Shown: piece by piece, positions 58,230-64,000 of the stretch
How positions within the stretch are numbered: position 1 is the first letter of the stretch
Layout: each line of letters begins with the position of its first letter
DNA from: SABI01 sp963663665
GTDB lineage: Bacteria > Spirochaetota > Spirochaetia > Sphaerochaetales > Sphaerochaetaceae
Assembly: GCA_963663665.2 (NCBI GenBank)
Contig: CAXXKP010000009.1
Location: forward strand, 1 to 64,000
Direction: 5' to 3'
DNA: 64,000 nt
The notes under the pieces: model-generated
Told to the model about the DNA's origin: nothing
Seen by the model: the letters and a program-made list of their open reading frames with translations, nothing else
Databases searched by the model: none
Position numbers and translations under genes: made by a program

Positions 58230-59020
58230 TAAATAGAGAAGATATCATGGCAATTGAGAAACTTGATTTTGGCTATTCAGATGTTCCTCTCTTTTCTGAA
58301 TTCTCTCTCAATATTCATAAAAACAAATTCATCTCTATAATAGGCCCGAACGGTTCTGGGAAGACCACCCTCTTGAAACACCTTTTGAGAGTCATCCCGG
58401 TAAAACCCTACACACTCTATTATCCCAAAGGGGATGCGACTCACTATAGTCAGAAAGAAATCGCACATCTCGCCTCATATGTGCCACAAGCGAGTAGAAT
58501 GGAGTTTGAATTTACTCTATTTGAGTGTGTTGCCATGGCACGTTATTCTCATAACAATCGATTTAGTCTTTTAAGTGTAGAAGATGTTGAGATTATAGAA
58601 GATGCTATAGAGACTGTAGGATTAACACAGTTAACTGACCATTTAGCAACTAATCTAAGTGGAGGAGAATATCAGAGAATGCTCATAGCCCGTTCTCTAG
58701 CTCAAAACTCATCCGTGCTCCTTCTCGATGAACCAGTGAGCCATCTAGATATCCATCATCAGGTAGAAATTCTTAATCTCCTTAAAGATCTTGTTGAAAC
58801 AAAAAAAGTGAGTGTTATTTCTGTTTTACACGATTTAAATGCTGTATCAGCATATAGCGATGAGGTAATCTTGCTTCATGAAGGGAAAATTGTCTCAAGT
58901 GGAACAGTAGAAGAAGTCTTAACAAAAGAGATTATTGAGAAAGTTTATAAAGTGGAACTAGAGGTTACGTATGATTCAGATCGAAAGAGGATGACAATCA
59001 ACCCTAAATGGGGAACCTAA
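58226..59020 (+). CDS. btuD: BtuD-like ATP-binding protein of the cobalamin ABC importer
   Basis: Protein of 264 aa with Walker A GPNGSGKTTLL, Q-loop YVPQASRMEFEFT, signature LSGGEYQRMLIARSLAQ, Walker B VLLLDEPVSHLD and switch SVLHDLNAVSAYSDEVILLHEGKI. The ATGA overlap with btuC shows one operon. Couples ATP hydrolysis to vitamin B12 import. Confidence 0.95.
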   Translation: MINREDIMAIEKLDFGYSDVPLFSEFSLNIHKNKFISIIGPNGSGKTTLLKHLLRVIPVKPYTLYYPKGDATHYSQKEIAHLASYVPQASRMEFEFTLFECVAMARYSHNNRFSLLSVEDVEIIEDAIETVGLTQLTDHLATNLSGGEYQRMLIARSLAQNSSVLLLDEPVSHLDIHHQVEILNLLKDLVETKKVSVISVLHDLNAVSAYSDEVILLHEGKIVSSGTVEEVLTKEIIEKVYKVELEVTYDSDRKRMTINPKWGT

Positions 59021-59021
59021 A

Positions 59022-59297
59022 TTAGCGAACTCCAGTTTTTTTTATAATGTGATAACCAAATTGTGTGGGAACAACACCACTTAGAGAACCAACAGATAGT
59101 CTCAAAGTAGCTTCCTCAAAGGGCTTCACCATTTGACCGGTTGTGAACCATCCGAGATCTCCTCCTTTACTCTTTGAGGGGCATGTAGAATACTCCCTTG
59201 CAAGAGATGCAAAATTAGCACCACCTTTCAATTTCTTAAGGATTGCCTCAGCCAATCCTCTCTCTTTCACTAATATGTGGGAAGCTCTCATTTCCAT
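59022..59297 (-). CDS. PpiC-type (parvulin) peptidyl-prolyl isomerase
   Basis: Short parvulin of 91 aa: RASHILVK at the start, FASLAREYSTCPSKSKGGDLGWFTTGQMVKPFEEATLRL, and PTQFGYHIIKK at the end. No signal peptide, so probably cytoplasmic, like PpiC of E. coli (93 aa). Follows the CYTH gene by 2 bp. Confidence 0.93.
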   Translation of the reverse strand: MEMRASHILVKERGLAEAILKKLKGGANFASLAREYSTCPSKSKGGDLGWFTTGQMVKPFEEATLRLSVGSLSGVVPTQFGYHIIKKTGVR

Positions 59298-59299
59298 CT

Positions 59300-59842
59300 T
59301 TATTTCCTTATCTCTTTAAGCATATCATTATAATACATCGGCACTAATTCTCGTGAATATATGTGTAAATCTTCTCTCACTTTTTCCAATCGATCGAGTG
59401 CTTGCCTCTTCAAATTTTCTTGCTCTATTAATACCTCGATCTCTAAAAACCAACCTAGAGGGGCAACCTCTACAAGCTCAATAGTTAGGTTATCTTCATG
59501 CCAAGCCCACCCTCTTTTCTCTTTTTTTATGATAATGGAATAACCAAGTGATGTAAAAAAAGAATGAATAGAATCAAATTGCCCATTAGCGGTGAATTCT
59601 ATTTCTTGATTAACCTCAACTCCATCATTCCTTGCCTCTTTCATTTTTCTAGTGATGAGATAAGATCCCTCAACTGAGCGAACACGAAAAAGCGTAATAT
59701 CATTTCCGACTTGGGAATAATAGGTATCTTTTTTTTCTATATCCTGACACTCACCACCGGCTACATAGAGAGAAATTGAATCGTGTAGCGATTTAACTTC
59801 ATTCTTTTCAATGCGAACTTTACACTCGACTTCAAAATGCAT
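59300..59842 (-). CDS. CYTH-domain protein (CyaB/ThTPase-like)
   Basis: Protein of 180 aa. The ExExK motif is near the N-terminus (FEVECKVRI), with tunnel residues in TLFRVRSVEGSYLITRKMK and EVNQEIEFT, and KREKRGWAWHEDNLTIELVEVAPLGWFLEIEVLI at the end. Family members act on triphosphates (class IV adenylate cyclase or inorganic/thiamine triphosphatase). Which activity applies is unknown. Transcribed between a membrane-protein gene and the parvulin gene. Confidence 0.85.
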   Translation of the reverse strand: MHFEVECKVRIEKNEVKSLHDSISLYVAGGECQDIEKKDTYYSQVGNDITLFRVRSVEGSYLITRKMKEARNDGVEVNQEIEFTANGQFDSIHSFFTSLGYSIIIKKEKRGWAWHEDNLTIELVEVAPLGWFLEIEVLIEQENLKRQALDRLEKVREDLHIYSRELVPMYYNDMLKEIRK

Positions 59843-59846
59843 GAGG

Positions 59847-60659
59847 TTAATCCTTCCAAGGGAATATAAGACTTCTTAAAGACCTATGCCCTACTTTCTC
59901 TCGTTCTTCAAATAATAGCTCTTCCCAAGGAATCTCTTTTCTTTTGGTGTTAGGATGCAATTCAAGATAATCATATTTTAACATTAATAAATCTATTGCA
60001 TCATTCTTTGATAATGAGAGTCCTGCTATTCCTGGCATAATTGTGGCAAAGAAAATAGTAGCTATTAATAGTATTATTTCATAGATAATGAAAAATATGC
60101 TGAAGCCAATATTATCAGCAACAATAAGAAGAGATTTTTTTAATGTCTTCAATGGCGCATCTTGGTTCATTTTAACAGCGAGTGGGTAGTAATAAAGCAA
60201 TGCGAGCAATCCAATAAGGACAACCCAAAAAATGATAACAGCCAAGAGGAATGTAAGAGTAGTTCCGTATGAAAGATAAAATGGAATAACGAATAAGATT
60301 ACCGTAGCAAGAATAACATTTATTGCAAAATGCAGAAGAATATGTTTATAGAGGATTTTGAAACCTGCTATAAAATAACGAAAACCTTCCTTTCGACCTT
60401 TAACATACAAAAATGTTTGATTAGACACGAGGGCTGAATATATTGAGTTTAAGGCGAATGCGATAATTAAAAGAATAATTGCTGGTATTGTAGAAACTTG
60501 AAAAAGCTCAAATGCTCCATAAAACGAGAAAAGCACTAATAAGTATCCCAAATTCAAAATTACAAGGGAAATTAGATTATCCCATCCGTCAAAAAATGAT
60601 TTTTTAATAAAAAAGCCTGTCATACTGGTTAGATTATCCTTGAATGCTAAGTTTAGCAA
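59847..60659 (-). CDS. polytopic membrane protein, DUF624/YesL-like
   Basis: Protein of up to 270 aa (MTGFFIKKSF at residue 13 is an alternative start) with six membrane helices in three pairs and a soluble C-terminal tail (LELHPNTKRKEIPWEELLFEEREKVGHRSLRSLIFPWKD). The pattern MKTLKKSLLIVADNIGFSIFFIIYE resembles the YesL/DUF624 or glycerophosphoryl membrane family, but the match is weak. Function unknown. Confidence 0.6.
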   Translation of the reverse strand: MLNLAFKDNLTSMTGFFIKKSFFDGWDNLISLVILNLGYLLVLFSFYGAFELFQVSTIPAIILLIIAFALNSIYSALVSNQTFLYVKGRKEGFRYFIAGFKILYKHILLHFAINVILATVILFVIPFYLSYGTTLTFLLAVIIFWVVLIGLLALLYYYPLAVKMNQDAPLKTLKKSLLIVADNIGFSIFFIIYEIILLIATIFFATIMPGIAGLSLSKNDAIDLLMLKYDYLELHPNTKRKEIPWEELLFEEREKVGHRSLRSLIFPWKD

Positions 60660-60671
60660 GTAATAGATAAA

Positions 60672-60705
60672 AAAAAGGCCTCTTTTCTGTTAAGGAAAAG
60701 AAGCA
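60672..60705 (-). terminator. intrinsic terminator of tRNA-Met
   Basis: On the minus strand GCTTCTTTTC and GAAAAGAGGC pair (one G-T), followed by eight T. Confidence 0.8.
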
Positions 60706-60712
60706 CTTTAAT

Positions 60713-60785
60713 TAGCGGCGAAGGGACTCGGACCCCTGACCGAACGGATATGAGCCGTTTGCTCTACCATCTGAGCTACGCCGCC
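60713..60785 (-). tRNA. tRNA-Met (CAT anticodon), probably elongator
   Basis: Cloverleaf on the minus strand: acceptor GGCGGCG/CGCCGCT, anticodon stem AACGG/CCGTT, loop CTCATAT (anticodon CAT), T-arm GGTCCGAGTCC. The three G-C pairs typical of initiator tRNA are missing from the anticodon stem, so this is an elongator or possibly tRNA-Ile2 read by TilS. Confidence 0.9.
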
Positions 60786-60858
60786 TTGAACATATCTTGT
60801 TCAACTCTCGCCACTATATCGGTCTCATGCAGTTTTTGTCAATACACTTAACACTCTT

Positions 60859-61281
60859 TTATGGTGAAAGGCTCACTTCCCTATATGAAAAAAGGAGGTA
60901 TTTCCCATCTTCATTCAACTTCCACATTGTTTCAATTCGTGGGCCAGTAGCAAAGTCTATTTTCACAATCGAGTAACTTTCCTTCTGATCTATAATAATT
61001 CCGAGAATTTCTTTTGTTGATAATAAAGATAATGCTTCTTGATGATAGGTCAAAAATGTGAGCCTAACCTCTTTTGCAACATACGTTTCAAGCCATTCTA
61101 ATGAATATGGTTTGGAGAGGCAACTATAAATATATCGTGTAAGATTACTAGATGGATAAAAAGGGTCCTCATACATTTCTTGATGTTGCATATAGGGGTT
61201 CTTTCCTATAGTAACAGTAGAAAAGAGAGAGTTTAAGGAGAAAATAGAAATAAGGATAAGCAGTATAGAAATTCTTTTCAT
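60859..61281 (-). CDS. secreted or periplasmic protein of unknown function
   Basis: Protein of 140 aa with a signal peptide (MKRISILLILISIFSLNSLFS). The mature part is mixed with aromatic residues (NLTRYIYSCLSKPYSLEWLETYVAKEVRLTFL) and two short beta segments (SIVKIDFATG, TMWKLNEDGKYLLFSYREV). I recognise no family. Monocistronic, divergent from the HD-domain gene. Confidence 0.65.
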   Translation of the reverse strand: MKRISILLILISIFSLNSLFSTVTIGKNPYMQHQEMYEDPFYPSSNLTRYIYSCLSKPYSLEWLETYVAKEVRLTFLTYHQEALSLLSTKEILGIIIDQKESYSIVKIDFATGPRIETMWKLNEDGKYLLFSYREVSLSP

Positions 61282-61381
61282 AAGAAATCATTATGTAGTT
61301 GATTGTATCTCTCTGTCAAATAATCTATAGACACCTTCTCTATCTTTTTGTAGGATATTAAGTGAAAAAAGGGGAATAATA

Positions 61382-62671
61382 ATGGGACAGAATCATGAAT
61401 ACTCACGTTATATTGCCTCTCTTTATCAAGAATTCACCTATACAGTACGAGACTCTATTCATAAAGATATACCATTAAGCTATGGGTTTCATCTTTTAAG
61501 TCAATCACAATTGATGCAAAAGCTTCATAGAATCAAGCAACTTGGTCCAACCTATCTAACTTACCCAGGAAGTAATCACACCCGTTATGAGCACTCTCTA
61601 GGGGTATTCCATCTCACTCGCCTCATTATTATTGCATTATTAGCAAAGAGTAACGAAAGCCCTATAAAAATGAGCTATAAAGGAATAATGAGTCTGCTTT
61701 GTGCTGCGATGATGCATGATGTTGGACACTTTCCATACGCCCACGCTCTCAAGGATATTATCCATCCAGACCATGAAGCTATTGGAGCGAGTCTTATAGA
61801 GAGTGATAAAGAAGTAGCTCTCATTATAGAGAACCACATCGGGGCTAATATCCTAGATGTATGTCAAATTCTAGACCATGAAAGAGAGTGTAAAGACGAG
61901 GAAATTTTATTATATAGATCAATTCTTAGTGGAACACTCGACCCTGACAAACTCGATTATTTATCTCGTGATGCTTCGTATTGCGGAGTTCCTTATGGCG
62001 TACAGGATATTTCTTATATCATACGGAACTTGCAAATAGATAAAAATGGGAATGTGTGTATGCCTATTGATGCTATAGGAGCTGTTGAACACCTCTTATT
62101 TTCAAAGTACCTTATGTACAAATATGTGTATTGGCATAAAAGGACGAGAAGTGCAACATCCATGATAAAAAAGAGTCTCCTTCTTGCCTTAAAAGATAAT
62201 CTTCTTACTATGGAACAACTCATCGACCAGAGTGATGAATCATTTGCGCACCTCATGCTTACTCATCAAAATCACGATAGTGGGAAATTATTCAAATCTG
62301 TCTATGATGGAGAATTATTCATAGCAATCTACGCTGTTGCCTACGATAGAAATAATAGTGCTCATGTGTCCCTTTCTCTTGAAAAGAACAGAGACCTAAT
62401 TGAAAAGAAAATCTGGGAGAAAATATCTATTCACTATCCGCGTCTTTGTCCATATCAAGTTATAGTAGATATTCCTGAAGCTGTCTCCTTTGAGTCGAAT
62501 GTACACATTATTGACAAAGAAGAAAAATCATTCCTCTTTCATGAAATAGATGAATTATTTAGCCCCGAAGTGGTTGATTCATTTACCACAAGTCTTAGAA
62601 AATTCCACATCTATGTGCCTTCTTTTGTGGATGAATCTCTATGTAAAGACATCTGCAAAGGATTACTATGA
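61382..62671 (+). CDS. HD-domain phosphohydrolase (SAMHD1/dNTPase-like)
   Basis: Protein of 429 aa. HD motifs: H in TRYEHSLGVFHL, HD in MMHDVGHFPYAHAL, and D in GTLDPDKLDYLSRDASYCGVPYG. The layout follows the HD superfamily group close to SAMHD1 and dGTPases, which remove triphosphate from dNTPs; direct activity is unproven. The C-terminal ~150 residues include VDIPEAVSFESNVHII. Overlaps the TtcA-like gene by 4 bases. Confidence 0.88.
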   Translation: MGQNHEYSRYIASLYQEFTYTVRDSIHKDIPLSYGFHLLSQSQLMQKLHRIKQLGPTYLTYPGSNHTRYEHSLGVFHLTRLIIIALLAKSNESPIKMSYKGIMSLLCAAMMHDVGHFPYAHALKDIIHPDHEAIGASLIESDKEVALIIENHIGANILDVCQILDHERECKDEEILLYRSILSGTLDPDKLDYLSRDASYCGVPYGVQDISYIIRNLQIDKNGNVCMPIDAIGAVEHLLFSKYLMYKYVYWHKRTRSATSMIKKSLLLALKDNLLTMEQLIDQSDESFAHLMLTHQNHDSGKLFKSVYDGELFIAIYAVAYDRNNSAHVSLSLEKNRDLIEKKIWEKISIHYPRLCPYQVIVDIPEAVSFESNVHIIDKEEKSFLFHEIDELFSPEVVDSFTTSLRKFHIYVPSFVDESLCKDICKGLL

Positions 62672-63435
62672 ATCAAATACCCTACACAGAACTGATAAAA
62701 GGGAATATCCCTCCTCGCGTAATGAGGTTCATTAAACACACAGGAAAAACTATTAATACCCATCAAATGATTATGAGTGGGGATAGAGTGCTCTTGAGTG
62801 TTTCTGGAGGAAAAGATAGCTTAGCCCTCGCTGCAGCTCTTTCACTCCGTCTTAAATGGCTCCCCGTAGAATATTACTTAGAAGCAGTAATGATTGATTG
62901 GAATGAACATCCTATTGGAAAGGAAGCCGAAGAAAATCTTTATGAGTTTTTCGATGCATTTTCTATTCCCTTTACAATATTTCATGAGGATCAATTTTCA
63001 CAAGGGTTTAATGGTGAATTTAATTGTTACCTCTGTTCACGTAACAGGAGAAGAATTTTATTTGAATATGCTGATAAAAATGGATTTTCACTCATCGCTA
63101 CAGGGCATCATCTCGATGACTTAGTAGAAACGACCCTCATGAATCTCTCAAAAAGAGGCACTTTCTCAACAATGCTCCCCATTCAAGAATTCTTTAAAGG
63201 GAAACTACATATTATTAGACCAATGATTGAAATTCATGAACATGCGATTCAAAGAATTACAAGTGAATATTCGTTTCCAGTGATGAAACCAGTGTGCCCA
63301 TATGATCAAAGTAATATTAGAAGTCAGATAAAACCAATTGTAAAACAGCTTGTGGCACTAGATAGATATGCAAGAGAACATATTTATCATGCACATGAGT
63401 TTGCTTATCGGATAAAAAGAGAGTACAATGATTGA
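62668..63435 (+). CDS. TtcA-like tRNA 2-thiocytidine synthetase (PP-loop ATPase)
   Basis: Protein of 255 aa. PP-loop SVSGGKDSLALA, then CYLCSRNRRRILF (CxxC), GHHLDDLVETTLMNLSKRG, and CPYDQSNIRSQIKP with the third cysteine. These are the family hallmarks of Fe-S containing TtcA/TtuA. It would thiolate a tRNA base (C32 in TtcA). Length slightly shorter than E. coli TtcA. Confidence 0.88.
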   Translation: MNQIPYTELIKGNIPPRVMRFIKHTGKTINTHQMIMSGDRVLLSVSGGKDSLALAAALSLRLKWLPVEYYLEAVMIDWNEHPIGKEAEENLYEFFDAFSIPFTIFHEDQFSQGFNGEFNCYLCSRNRRRILFEYADKNGFSLIATGHHLDDLVETTLMNLSKRGTFSTMLPIQEFFKGKLHIIRPMIEIHEHAIQRITSEYSFPVMKPVCPYDQSNIRSQIKPIVKQLVALDRYAREHIYHAHEFAYRIKREYND

Positions 63436-63504
63436 TAGATAATCTTACTTTATATAGATAATAACATAGTTGATGATAAAAGAATAATGGAGTAAATTGG
63501 TATT

Positions 63505-64000
63505 ATGATGAATAAAAAGAAAAACCTACTTATTATGACAGTTACTTTGGGAGTGCTACTCTTTACTATGACGTTGCCCGCATTTGCAGAATCTCCTGAT
63601 CGTGGGTTACCCTATTTGCATATTCAAAGCTCCCTTTCAGATGACGCCTTTCAATTTAATGAAAAAGGTGTCTATGTAGAGCAAACGACTCCTCCTCAAG
63701 CTCTTCAAAGGGGATGGGTTGTACTTTCTGGTTTCGACCCTCTTGTAATAAAAAATTCAAATATTACAATACTATTGCAGAGTCAGTCAGTTCTTTCAGT
63801 TGTATCTGACAAAAAAAATGATCTTAAGTTCTACCTGGTTGCTGGATCAGCATCCTTTTTAAGAGATACCACTTTTCTTGGAAAAATGAGTGTAAACACT
63901 CCTGTCGGTATATATGATGTAATGGGTCCTGGAGAACTATTCGTCTTAAGCGATGTAAATGAATTAGTTTTCTCACTCGGTAGTAGTGCACAAGTCACAA
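63505..64000 (+). CDS. secreted protein, possibly FecR-like, truncated by window end
   Basis: At least 165 residues, open to the window edge. A signal peptide (MMNKKKNLLIMTVTLGVLLFTMTLPAFA) is followed by a beta-rich stretch. SFLRDTTFLGKMSVNTPVGIYDVMGPGELFVLSDVNELVFS resembles the FecR-like beta pattern of spirochaete surface or periplasmic proteins. Only the N-terminal part is visible; identity is weak. GGAG lies 12 bases before the first ATG. Confidence 0.55.
   Translation, partial: MMNKKKNLLIMTVTLGVLLFTMTLPAFAESPDRGLPYLHIQSSLSDDAFQFNEKGVYVEQTTPPQALQRGWVVLSGFDPLVIKNSNITILLQSQSVLSVVSDKKNDLKFYLVAGSASFLRDTTFLGKMSVNTPVGIYDVMGPGELFVLSDVNELVFSLGSSAQVT

Overview
The window looks like part of a chromosome from an AT-rich (by eye well under 40 % G+C outside the rRNA genes) free-living or gut-associated spirochaete. 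I infer this from the spirochaete-style gene content: division genes without ftsI, the GH57/DUF4912 and GH57/DUF3536 proteins, the rRNA operon layout, and CYTH, PpiC and HD-domain neighbours. Sphaerochaetaceae is my best guess because members of that family are known to lack penicillin-binding proteins. I cannot confirm it without a 16S search.

Layout. 1-10 kb (minus strand): a division and cell-wall cluster in the order mraZ-rsmH-ftsL-murF-mraY-ftsW-ftsQ-ftsA-ftsZ, followed by two tandem tyrosine recombinases. ftsI, murD, murG and murC are absent from the cluster. The first ~1.75 kb carries many one-base frameshifts, including three in ftsZ, and is probably error-rich sequence. 10-13 kb: a small acidic protein, a GH57 alpha-glucan branching enzyme and a DUF4912 partner. 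13-28 kb: a large accessory catabolic locus on the minus strand, with an AbrB-type permease, two TIM-barrel isomerases, two single-cysteine Asp/Glu-racemase-family proteins, a TctCAB tripartite transporter, a PdxA-like dehydrogenase, a PrpR-type sigma-54 activator (frameshifted), a LarA-like nickel enzyme, an Fe-ADH and a split transketolase. A GntR/FCD regulator is transcribed divergently. Two matching GntR palindromes, a near-consensus sigma-54 promoter and an intercistronic hairpin give this locus a visible regulatory design. I regard it as the most likely undescribed system here: a hydroxy-acid or sugar-acid pathway of unknown substrate.

29-35.5 kb: ACT-domain protein, GH57/DUF3536 protein, recN, nadK and a DegT-like aminotransferase. 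35.6-40.6 kb: a complete 16S-tRNA-Ala-23S-5S operon on the minus strand, with a -35/-10 promoter, a repeated boxA-like leader module and a terminator built on 5S helix I. 41-46 kb (plus strand): adk, then a LytS/LytTR two-component system beside a CstA-family transporter, whose upstream region carries a 21-bp-spaced direct repeat typical of LytTR operators.

46-64 kb: mixed housekeeping genes (TPR lipoprotein, extended uracil phosphoribosyltransferase, mutM, MFS transporter, diguanylate cyclase, rnhA, ankyrin protein), an intact ISL3-family insertion sequence with 8-bp target duplications beside tRNA-Lys, a cobalamin riboswitch controlling a btuFCD-type uptake operon, CYTH, PpiC and membrane proteins, tRNA-Met, an HD phosphohydrolase, a TtcA-like thiolase and the start of a secreted protein cut by the window edge. 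No CRISPR array, prophage or recognised defence island was seen.
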